A stretch of DNA of 33,545 nucleotides from Promethearchaeota archaeon (GTDB taxonomy: Archaea; Asgardarchaeota; Lokiarchaeia; Sigyniarchaeales; SOKP01), in NCBI GenBank assembly GCA_030667705.1, contig DAOUVJ010000011.1:1-33545 (forward strand). The letters run 5' to 3'. A program made the position numbers and the translations under genes. Below the pieces are notes generated by a model. It was given only the letters and a program-made list of their open reading frames with translations, was not told the origin of the DNA and ran no database searches. Every line of letters starts with the position of its first letter. Position 1 is the stretch's first letter. This document shows, piece after piece, positions 19,945 to 28,425 of the stretch.

Positions 19945-20721
19945 ATGGCGAAAGATAAGAAAAAGTCATTGGGAATTAAAACAACAAGATATTTTACAAA
20001 AACTTGCTTAAATTGCAATTTTGAATATCCAAATTGGTTTACAAATTGTCCAAAATGCAATATTGCTTGGGATGAGTCGAAAAAAGAAGGAGAAGTTACA
20101 TTACCTTCTTCAAAAAAAACAATTAAAATCATAGTTAAAATTACTGAAGAAGATTTTGATGAATCACTTGAGCGAGTCCAATTGAATTTTTCTGCAGATC
20201 AAGGAAATTCATGGTATCAAATGGAAATGATAAGTAAAACGGATTATTTCATTGCAGAACTTGCAGATGTCCCTAATGGATCTACGATCATCTACTTTGT
20301 TGAAGTACGTTTAAAAAATGGAGAGATCATAGTAGAAAATAATGATGGTAATTATTACTATTACATTGTGGGATCACCTTATGAGGATGCTTCTAAATCA
20401 TCAACCATGTCCAAAAAAATTGAAAATCAAGAAACTTCTAATAAAGTAAAAATAGAGGACCTTAAAAAAGCTAAAAAACAAAAAGTAATCACTCGCCCTA
20501 TTAAACAAGAATATTTCAAACCAAAGACTGAAACGCCAAAAATACCCTCCCAAGTATCTAAAGTTCAGAGCCCTCAAAATCTAATAGATTATCGAGCAGA
20601 AGACAATTTAACGATATTTGGTAATCCTCAAACTGAAATAGATCCTGATCTTAAATTATGTCCTTACTGTAATTCTAAAATAAAGAAGATGTGGAATACA
20701 TGTCCTATTTGTGGAAAATGA
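19945..20721 (+). CDS. Protein with N- and C-terminal zinc ribbons flanking a beta-sandwich-like domain
   Basis: 258 aa. CLNCNFEYPNWFTNCPKC at the N-terminus, Ig/FN3-like pattern in the middle (FSADQGNSWYQMEM...DVPNGSTIIYFVEVRLKNG), CPYCNSKIKKMWNTCPICGK at the C-terminus. Confidence 0.75.
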   Translation: MAKDKKKSLGIKTTRYFTKTCLNCNFEYPNWFTNCPKCNIAWDESKKEGEVTLPSSKKTIKIIVKITEEDFDESLERVQLNFSADQGNSWYQMEMISKTDYFIAELADVPNGSTIIYFVEVRLKNGEIIVENNDGNYYYYIVGSPYEDASKSSTMSKKIENQETSNKVKIEDLKKAKKQKVITRPIKQEYFKPKTETPKIPSQVSKVQSPQNLIDYRAEDNLTIFGNPQTEIDPDLKLCPYCNSKIKKMWNTCPICGK

Positions 20722-20739
20722 ACATTAAGTATTAAAATT

Positions 20740-22416
20740 TTAAGTTAATTTATTCCCACATTTATTACAAAAATCGTAATCAGAAGATAATGTTGCCCCA
20801 CATTGAGAACAAATTAAGAAATCTTTAGGTTTGGGTTCTTCATCTATACTTGGTTTGGAGCTGGATGTTATTACTGTGAATGAATTAGATTCTGGTTCAA
20901 TGTCTGCTATATTCGGAATAATTCTCAAAGTAGACGATTCTTCTACCTTTGGTTCCTCACTCGCTGTGAAAGATACGAATGAGGCCGATTCTTCTATTTT
21001 TACCCCTTCTGTTTTTTGCGTTAGTGCTTGAAATAACGAAGGTGTACTTGTGGTTGCATCAGATTTAGGAAAAACTAATTCTTGTTCGGGTTCTTGCTTT
21101 TTCTTTTCTTTTTTACTTTGTTTCATTTCCTCAATTAATCGATCTTGTTTTTCCTTCTCTACTTTGATTTTATTTTCTTTTTCCTTTTTCTTCTTTTCTT
21201 TTTCAAGTTTTTTCTTTTCTTTTTTAGTTTCTGGCATATCAGCTAATGATTGTGAAAGAGAAGAATCAGAAGTTAAACTTGGTTCTGGTTCAAATGTCAT
21301 TGAGGCGGGTTTAGGTTTTATAGGTTCCTCTTTTTTTGAAACGATAAACGGTATGGTCTGCGTAGTGGAGGTTTCTGCTTTTTGTGTTTTAAATTCTTTT
21401 GGAGTGGGTGCAGGAACAGGTATATTAGAAGAAAATGGAACAGCTCTTGGTTTATATGATTCTTCTACTGGAGTTTGAGAGATTTTTGATGATACCATTG
21501 TTGTTTGGGGATTTTTTATTTCTTGCGATAATATTTCTTCTGGCGTTTTAAATTCAAATTCAGCAGGATCGGGTACGGAAATTTCTGGTGTGGATGCAGG
21601 CTCAAATGATGGTATGGGGTCTTTTTTTGAATCAATTACGGGTTCTGGTACGGGAGGGGCATCGTATTTGATTTCTGGAATTGTATTAGTCTTTACGGGT
21701 TCTGGTATGGGAGGAGCATCATATTTGATTTCTGGAATTGTATTAGTCTTTACGGGTTCTGGTACGGGAGGTGCAGCATAATCGGTCATTGTTTCTAATT
21801 GATTTGATGGCATTTTTTCCTCATTATTACTTACAGGGATTTGACCGGGATTATATACAATATTGTTTAATAGTTGTGTTGGAACTCCTTGACCAATCAT
21901 CAAGCAAGCTAAGATATAGAAACAATCTCCAACGCCATCCCCTGTTTTAGCAGAAGTCTCCATATAATAGAGGTTAAAATCGCGGGTAAAATTATTAATT
22001 TCTTCAAGCGAAACCATGCGTATATCAATTAAATCACTTTTATTTCCCACAAGCAACAGAGGAATTTCAGTTTTTAGATTAGCTCTCACTTCTTCAATCC
22101 ATTGAGGTAAATGTTCAAAACTTGCTGCATTGGTAAGATCAAATACTAACACGGCTCCAAGTGAACCTCTATAATACATTGGTCGGATTGAGCTAAAACG
22201 TTCTTGACCTCCTGTGTCCCAAAGTTGGAGTTTTGCTTTGATAGGTCCTTCAATAGTATTAATTGTAATTGTTTTTACGTGAAAGTCAACTCCAATCGTC
22301 ATTTTATAATCTTCTGTAAAAAAATCCTTGGAAAAGCGTAAAGTTAGGGCAGTTTTACCTACTCCGCCATCCCCTACAACGATTGATTTAAACAAATAGT
22401 CATATTCTTCTGACAT
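20740..22416 (-). CDS. Rab/Ras-like small GTPase with long Pro-rich and Lys/Glu-rich tail and C-terminal zinc ribbon
   Basis: 558 aa. G motifs GDGGVGKTA, TIGVDF, WDTGGQE, NKSD, ETSAK; low-complexity tail; C-terminus CSQCGATLSSDYDFCNKCGNKLT. Confidence 0.92.
   Translation of the reverse strand: MSEEYDYLFKSIVVGDGGVGKTALTLRFSKDFFTEDYKMTIGVDFHVKTITINTIEGPIKAKLQLWDTGGQERFSSIRPMYYRGSLGAVLVFDLTNAASFEHLPQWIEEVRANLKTEIPLLLVGNKSDLIDIRMVSLEEINNFTRDFNLYYMETSAKTGDGVGDCFYILACLMIGQGVPTQLLNNIVYNPGQIPVSNNEEKMPSNQLETMTDYAAPPVPEPVKTNTIPEIKYDAPPIPEPVKTNTIPEIKYDAPPVPEPVIDSKKDPIPSFEPASTPEISVPDPAEFEFKTPEEILSQEIKNPQTTMVSSKISQTPVEESYKPRAVPFSSNIPVPAPTPKEFKTQKAETSTTQTIPFIVSKKEEPIKPKPASMTFEPEPSLTSDSSLSQSLADMPETKKEKKKLEKEKKKKEKENKIKVEKEKQDRLIEEMKQSKKEKKKQEPEQELVFPKSDATTSTPSLFQALTQKTEGVKIEESASFVSFTASEEPKVEESSTLRIIPNIADIEPESNSFTVITSSSKPSIDEEPKPKDFLICSQCGATLSSDYDFCNKCGNKLT
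21640..21780 (-). repeat. Coding tandem repeat, 57-bp unit (about 2.5 copies)
   Basis: Near-identical units at 21640-21696 and 21697-21753 plus a partial unit from 21754. Encodes the 19-aa repeat APPVPEPVKTNTIPEIKYD. Confidence 0.9.
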
Positions 22417-22662
22417 GGCGATTCGACCATTTTCTTATGAGAATTATTATAATGAACTGATATAAAATTACTAAATTGTAGTAATTATTATTATTAATAT
22501 AAGTTTAATTTATTATATTTTTACTTATTTTACTATTTTACGTTTATACCTAATACGAGAACAATTTTCCTTTGAATATACTTCTATAAGAGAAAAAACT
22601 TTTGAGAGGATATTTTAATTTTTAATGAAGGAAGAAAATGTAAATTATTTGTTTGATATTAT

Positions 22663-23562
22663 TTATTTCTTCATGATTTTGCTTAATTCAGCTGCTTCTT
22701 TATTAAGATCATTATTTTCAACCCATTCTTTTAGATCTTCTAATTGATCTCCAACATAATCATATGAATAATCTTTATTTGGATAAATAACATTTAACAC
22801 TTCATTCTTATATTGTTCTAATGCATCAGTTATAGAATCTCTCACATTTCCAAAAGATTTCAAAAATTTTGGTTTGAAATCTGTAAAGATACCTAACATA
22901 TCATGTAATACGAGAATTTGTCCATCACAATATGGTCCCGCACCTATCCCGATTGTTGGAATATCTATTTCTTTAGTTATAAGTTCTGCGATTTGCCAAG
23001 GGATACATTCTAATACTATTGAGAAAACACCCGCTTCTTGAAGATTTTTAGCATCTAATATTAGGTGTTTTGCATTTTCAATTGTTTTTCCTTGCACCAT
23101 AAAACCTCCAAACCTATATATTTTTTGGGGTGTAAGACCAATATGACCCATCACTTCAATATCTGCATCTATCATTGCTTTGATAGTAGTACAAAGTTCA
23201 GTTCCTCCTTCGACTTTTACAGCTTCTGCACCTCCTTCTTGAATGAATCTACCTGCATTTCTTACAGCCTCGTTTTTATTTATTTTATAAGATAAAAAGG
23301 GCATATCTCCAACGATTAAAGCATTTGAAACAGCTCTACTCACGGCCTTAGTATGATGAATCATTTCATCCATTGAGACAGATAACGTATTCTGATATCC
23401 CAACATAACCATCGCTAATGAATCTCCTACAAGGATTAAATCTAAATCACACGCATCAACTATTTTAGCTATAGCGTAATCATAGGCAGTAATGGTTACT
23501 ATTTTTTCTCCATTTTGCTTTTTTTCTATTAGACTCTGTATAGTAACTTTTCTTAGGGACAT
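22663..23562 (-). CDS. panB: 3-methyl-2-oxobutanoate hydroxymethyltransferase
   Basis: 299 aa. PanB motifs: TAYDYAIAKIVDACDLDLILVGDSLAMVMLGY, VMGHIGLTPQ, PTIGIGAGPYCDGQILVLHDMLG. Confidence 0.97.
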   Translation of the reverse strand: MSLRKVTIQSLIEKKQNGEKIVTITAYDYAIAKIVDACDLDLILVGDSLAMVMLGYQNTLSVSMDEMIHHTKAVSRAVSNALIVGDMPFLSYKINKNEAVRNAGRFIQEGGAEAVKVEGGTELCTTIKAMIDADIEVMGHIGLTPQKIYRFGGFMVQGKTIENAKHLILDAKNLQEAGVFSIVLECIPWQIAELITKEIDIPTIGIGAGPYCDGQILVLHDMLGIFTDFKPKFLKSFGNVRDSITDALEQYKNEVLNVIYPNKDYSYDYVGDQLEDLKEWVENNDLNKEAAELSKIMKK

Positions 23563-23666
23563 GAGTTAACTACTATTTAATTTTGAAAAGTGATATGAAC
23601 ATTCGTTTTTATTTTTAACTAATTTAGTTTAATTATAGTCTTAAATAAGATAATAAAGTATTTTTT

Positions 23667-24623
23667 TCAAGTAAAAGCAATTTCCAATATCTTTTGGAAC
23701 TTTTCTAGTTCAATTTTTATCTCATTTATCATATTCGCTGGCATACTTACTTCTATATAAAAAATATTCTCTCCCTCTCTTGATGATACTAAGAACATTT
23801 TCACATATTCCGTTTTATCTTCTGAAATTGATACTCTATCATCAATATTCACATTATCATCCTTAAGTCTCTGAAAAAACTCTAGATCATCGTTGATTTT
23901 AGTACTAATAATCTCTTCAAATGCCCTTGTATCCATGGTTTCTTTATAATGATCTGCAATTACAATCCCTGATTCTGTATAAATTATTGCATGATTACAT
24001 TCAAACTTATCAACAAGGAGTTTTAATTCCTTACTAATTTGTTCCAAACTTAGCAATTTATTTAGAGAATAGGACATGGCTTTTGATATGGAAGAAATAT
24101 CATAATATGAAGTGTGAAAGAATTTGAAATTCATATCTTGATTTTGAGATGTGATTAAATTTTCTAACATGATAGCACGATCTTGAAAATCTGCATCATT
24201 TTTAAATTTCGGATCGTGTTTATTAAAACATATCACAACATCGTTCTTGTAGTCCATTCCTCGATAGATATTTAAAACATCATGTAAATATTGCATAACT
24301 TCATCAAACTTTAGCTCATCTTGAATATCAATGAGAAAGTAGAGATAATCAGTCTCCGAAAAATATATAGGATTACTGACGTAGATCTTTCTAAATTTTT
24401 TCTGTCCGCCCATATCCCATATGTTGATTCTATAGGTTTTGAGGAATTTAAATGAACTATAATCTATTTTTATTGTTGGTTTTAAATTTTTTACTCGTTC
24501 ATAAAAGTTATATTTCTGACGTAAAGCGATTAACGCACTGCTTTTTCCGGCATTATCTAAACCAGCGATAACTAATTTGTACTCTTTATATTTTTGCTTT
24601 CTATCTGACATCTTCAAGAACAA
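23667..24623 (-). CDS. Arf/Rag-like small GTPase with C-terminal roadblock-like domain
   Basis: 318 aa. G motifs GLDNAGKSS, PTIKID, WDMGGQKKFR, FNKHD. C-terminal about 120 aa (CNHAIIYTESGIVIADHY...IFYIEVSMPANMINEIKIELEKFQKIL) fit a roadblock/longin-type fold. Confidence 0.85.
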   Translation of the reverse strand: MFLKMSDRKQKYKEYKLVIAGLDNAGKSSALIALRQKYNFYERVKNLKPTIKIDYSSFKFLKTYRINIWDMGGQKKFRKIYVSNPIYFSETDYLYFLIDIQDELKFDEVMQYLHDVLNIYRGMDYKNDVVICFNKHDPKFKNDADFQDRAIMLENLITSQNQDMNFKFFHTSYYDISSISKAMSYSLNKLLSLEQISKELKLLVDKFECNHAIIYTESGIVIADHYKETMDTRAFEEIISTKINDDLEFFQRLKDDNVNIDDRVSISEDKTEYVKMFLVSSREGENIFYIEVSMPANMINEIKIELEKFQKILEIAFT

Positions 24624-24819
24624 GGATTAATTTATTGTATTTAATCTTTAATCTTTAAAAAATTAAATTATAAATCTTATTTCGGATATTTATTCTTATT
24701 TATTTTCAGCGGTTTTCAATATCTAATTTGTTTTATTCAATATTTTAGATAATTCAAAAAAATTTTTTAAGAAACAAATCCTTAAATATTCTGAAAGAAA
24801 GTTAGGATTTGAATAAAAT

Positions 24820-25845
24820 ATGGATCCAAAAGAAATTGATTTTTACTCACTTGGTTTCAACTTTATAGAAACCAAAACGATGTATATAGCAGACCATAAA
24901 GATGGTGAATGGAGCGATGGACAATTAGTTCCATTTTCAAACTTTGAGATATCACCAGCAGCATGTGTTTTAAACTACGGTCAAGGTATTTTTGAAGGTA
25001 TGAAGGCTCTCAGAACAAAAGATGGAGATATCACACTTTTTCGTCCAGAAGAAAATGCAAGGCGATTGAATAAAAGTGCGAGTCGAATGTTAATGCCCAA
25101 TTATGATATTGAGTTATTTATTAAAGCCCTCAAACAAGTTGTAAAGGCTAATGAGGATTTCATACCTCCTTATGATAGTGGAGGTGCACTTTATATACGA
25201 CCCTTGATGATTGGGAATGGTCCTATATTGGGAGTTAAACCTGCACTAGAATACAAACTTATCATCTACACCGTTCCTGTTGGACCGTACTTTCCTGAAG
25301 GTTTTAGAGGTATTGATTTAGAAATGTCCACAATTTACACTAGAGCGGCTCCAGGTGGAACAGGTTCAGCAAAAACTTGTTCTAATTATGCAGGATCAAT
25401 GTTACCAGTTAAAGAAACTAAATCTAGGGGTTTTTCACAGATTATATTTTTAGATGCAGTAAACAGAGAATATATCGAAGAAGTTGGAACAGCTAACTTT
25501 TTTGCGGTAATTGATGGTGTATTAATCACACCTAAAACTTCAGGGACCATTTTACCCGGAATCACAAGAAAATCGATATTAGAATTAGGTAATAAGAAAT
25601 TAGGAATGGTGACAGAAGAGAGGGACATATCTTATAAAGAAATTTTTGAAGGGTCTTGTACCGAGACTTTTTGTGCTGGAACCGCTGCTGTTATTACTCC
25701 AATTAAATCTGTTGTCTTAGAAGATAAAAAGAGAATATTCAGCGATGGTGAACCAGGAGAAATGACTAGAAAACTCTATGAACTATTAACAGGGATTCAG
25801 CGAATGGATATTGAGGATGAATTTGGCTGGATTGTAAAAGTATAG
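24820..25845 (+). CDS. ilvE: Branched-chain amino acid aminotransferase
   Basis: 341 aa. Contains LNYGQGIFEGMKALRTKDG, LYIRPLMIG, EEVGTANFFAVIDG, TPKTSGTILPGITRKSI. Confidence 0.94.
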   Translation: MDPKEIDFYSLGFNFIETKTMYIADHKDGEWSDGQLVPFSNFEISPAACVLNYGQGIFEGMKALRTKDGDITLFRPEENARRLNKSASRMLMPNYDIELFIKALKQVVKANEDFIPPYDSGGALYIRPLMIGNGPILGVKPALEYKLIIYTVPVGPYFPEGFRGIDLEMSTIYTRAAPGGTGSAKTCSNYAGSMLPVKETKSRGFSQIIFLDAVNREYIEEVGTANFFAVIDGVLITPKTSGTILPGITRKSILELGNKKLGMVTEERDISYKEIFEGSCTETFCAGTAAVITPIKSVVLEDKKRIFSDGEPGEMTRKLYELLTGIQRMDIEDEFGWIVKV

Positions 25846-25868
25846 ATTTTCTCTTTTTTTTCTAACAT

Positions 25869-27119
25869 TCATTTAATCATCATAATCAACATTATGATAA
25901 AATAAGCACCATAAAGAATCCCTAAACTCATAAAAGTTGGAATTGAAAGGACTTTAAAAGATTTTTTAAAATCTGTTTTAAAATAGTTAATATTATATGC
26001 GAGACACGGATGGAGTGGTGTTATTAAATAACCTAAAAAAATAGCTACGTACATAAAGGTAAAGTTAAATAAAGGCATAATAAATAATGAGTTTTGAGTT
26101 AGATAAATTGGAATTAATATAGAAATTGGCAATTGCACTCTGCCTGTGGCAAATCCTAAAAAAAAGCCAATAAGGATAAATAATTCAAAGGAAAGGTTTA
26201 AACTCCCTAAGTCCTCAGGAATACTAGAACTAATAAAAACATCTAAAAACAAGAACATTGCAATTATTAATAGAGGAAATCTCCAAACTTTCATTTTTTT
26301 CATAATTTTAATAATTGCAGAGGATGGTGTGTGAGAAATTTGTAAAGCGAGGCCAATACTAGCGCAAAGGCCAATTAACAGAAAAAATTCGGGTAAAATT
26401 AGGGGAAAGAATAATCTACCTAAGAAATCAATTACGGGAGCAACAATAATAGGAAAGACATTATATAAAACAACTTTAAGGTTTCTCTCTAAATTTGTGT
26501 TTCTTGATGTAATTGACCTTAATAACGTTGCATATCCAACTACAACCATCCCAAAAAATGGGAGAATTAGGGATATAATTATACTATAGAGAGCTAATCC
26601 CGATAGAGAACTAGCAACTAATATTGCAGAAGATAAGGGGTAAATTAAAAGTAAAGCATGTCGATACCATACATTAATGCTAACTTTTTTATGTGGAGAT
26701 AGGTACGGATCAATTTGATCCACAATTGGAGCTGACATTAGAGCACCTCCAGCAATGGGTAGGAGTCCAAATATGGCTGGACTTAACATTAATGAAATTT
26801 TATTCGAAACACGTAATTTTTTAATGAGTTCTAAAATTAATCCTGATTCTTCCATAATCCCCCCTAAAAGTGCTATGAGAGTAACAGATAAGGCAAGTAA
26901 TATAGTAGACAATTCGAAAAAAACGTTTAAACTGGATTTAATCAAATCTACGTTGGTAAGTAATCCAAGTAGTATCGATCCGAGGATTAAGACCACTCCT
27001 AATTCTTTTTTTGAAAGAATTAATATTAATATAAGAACAATTAGAAAACTCAACCAAGCAGGAATCATGAAGATCATAATTGTTAGTTTCTTAAAAACTA
27101 CTTTAAAACTAATTACCAC
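25869..27119 (-). CDS. DUF401-family multi-pass membrane protein
   Basis: Up to 416 aa, highly hydrophobic, with GLLPIAGGALMSAPIVD. The true start is probably a Met downstream of the ORF start. Confidence 0.75.
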   Translation of the reverse strand: MVISFKVVFKKLTIMIFMIPAWLSFLIVLILILILSKKELGVVLILGSILLGLLTNVDLIKSSLNVFFELSTILLALSVTLIALLGGIMEESGLILELIKKLRVSNKISLMLSPAIFGLLPIAGGALMSAPIVDQIDPYLSPHKKVSINVWYRHALLLIYPLSSAILVASSLSGLALYSIIISLILPFFGMVVVGYATLLRSITSRNTNLERNLKVVLYNVFPIIVAPVIDFLGRLFFPLILPEFFLLIGLCASIGLALQISHTPSSAIIKIMKKMKVWRFPLLIIAMFLFLDVFISSSIPEDLGSLNLSFELFILIGFFLGFATGRVQLPISILIPIYLTQNSLFIMPLFNFTFMYVAIFLGYLITPLHPCLAYNINYFKTDFKKSFKVLSIPTFMSLGILYGAYFIIMLIMMIK

Positions 27120-27124
27120 TTAGC

Positions 27125-27655
27125 TTATTTCTGCAGATAAGAGAGTCTATTTATTAACATATCAAAAGCCTCTTTTACATTATATCCCGTTTTTGATGAA
27201 ATTTTTAGGTAATCGATATGTATGTTATTCCTTTCTATAATATTATTAAGATAATTATCAATAATCATATTATTATCTACAAGGTCAAATTTTGTTCCTA
27301 ATATTAATGTTGGCATGGTATTAAATTCCTTTAGTCTTTCTAACCATTCTTCAACATTCTCAAGGCTTGAAATGCGTGTTAAATCAAATAAGATAAATAT
27401 TGCTACAGAACCATATACAAAATCCTCAAGTAATCTCCTAAATTGCCTTTGTCCTGCAAAATCCCACATCACGAAATTAATATCATTTCCATTAACTTTC
27501 ATGCTTTTGGAAAAGAAATCGATACCCCTTGTCAGTTCGCTTTTCACATCGAAATTATAATAAACTAAGCGATTTAGGAAGGAAGTTTTTCCAACTCCCC
27601 CTCCTCCAGTCACGATGACTTTCACATTCTGTGAAATTTGAGGCAACTCATTCAT
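27125..27655 (-). CDS. Ras/Rab-like small GTPase
   Basis: 176 aa. GGGGVGKTS, TRGIDFF, WDFAGQRQFR. G4 is degenerate (TKFD instead of NKxD). Confidence 0.9.
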   Translation of the reverse strand: MNELPQISQNVKVIVTGGGGVGKTSFLNRLVYYNFDVKSELTRGIDFFSKSMKVNGNDINFVMWDFAGQRQFRRLLEDFVYGSVAIFILFDLTRISSLENVEEWLERLKEFNTMPTLILGTKFDLVDNNMIIDNYLNNIIERNNIHIDYLKISSKTGYNVKEAFDMLINRLSYLQK

Positions 27656-27904
27656 AACTAATTTTATCTAATTTATGATTTAAAAACACATAATTAAATT
27701 TGATTTCTGTAATATAAGAACAAAATAAAAAAATTTCATTCTCATTATTAATAGAAATCATTGGTGATGAAATAACATTATTCATTATTTGTTTTAGGAT
27801 ACCGCTATTGAAGTTACCTATGATGAAATAATCCTACACATAAAAATCTGTTTAATATGAACTAATAAGTAAAAAACAAAAGACATTTCTTAAGATTAAG
27901 TATA

Positions 27905-28348
27905 TTAAGCTTTTTTAATTTTGCTAAAAGACTTCTTGTAATCTTTAGGATTTCCACCAGAGCTCAAAAAATCCACATATACTTTAAGGCTTTTTAAAAA
28001 TAAATCTCCTGCCATATCAAGAACAAATCGTTGATCTTCTAACTCAAATTCTGTCCAGAGTGTTACAACTACACTATCTCCCTTGGGAGAGAAAATGTAT
28101 CCAATTTTTTGCATTGGACTTCCTTCTTGTGTTGAAGTCATCCTTTCTTCAGGGATATTTTCAATTTCAGTATTAATAACATCTCCTACATTAGTTTTTA
28201 AGAAATATTTATTAGGTTCTGTTTGTTCACATTCGGTTACCACAATATTCCATACTGGAAGACTTAAATAATCATTTAGAATTTTATATACCTTTTGTAC
28301 AGAAGCGTTAATTTCTATACTTTTTTCTAACTTGGGCATAATTATCAT
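27905..28348 (-). CDS. SRPBCC-family protein (START/polyketide cyclase-like)
   Basis: 147 aa. Starts KLEKSIEINASVQKVYKILNDYLSLPVWN, with a C-terminal helix MAGDLFLKSLKVYVDFL. Confidence 0.75.
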   Translation of the reverse strand: MIIMPKLEKSIEINASVQKVYKILNDYLSLPVWNIVVTECEQTEPNKYFLKTNVGDVINTEIENIPEERMTSTQEGSPMQKIGYIFSPKGDSVVVTLWTEFELEDQRFVLDMAGDLFLKSLKVYVDFLSSGGNPKDYKKSFSKIKKA

Positions 28349-28425
28349 ATAATTTGATATTACTTTTGATCATAATATACATGAGATTTATTAAAAATAT
28401 TTATATTGACGTTCTTAATTAAGTT

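Noticed and set aside
21050-21478. 142-aa plus-strand ORF rich in Phe/Ser
   Set aside because: Antisense of the Lys/Glu-rich tail of the Rab-like GTPase; composition is a mirror artefact.
27755-27835. Possible box C/D sRNA (GTGATGA and ATGATGA in an intergenic region)
   Set aside because: No convincing CUGA box D or D' at suitable spacing; AT-rich chance matches are likely.
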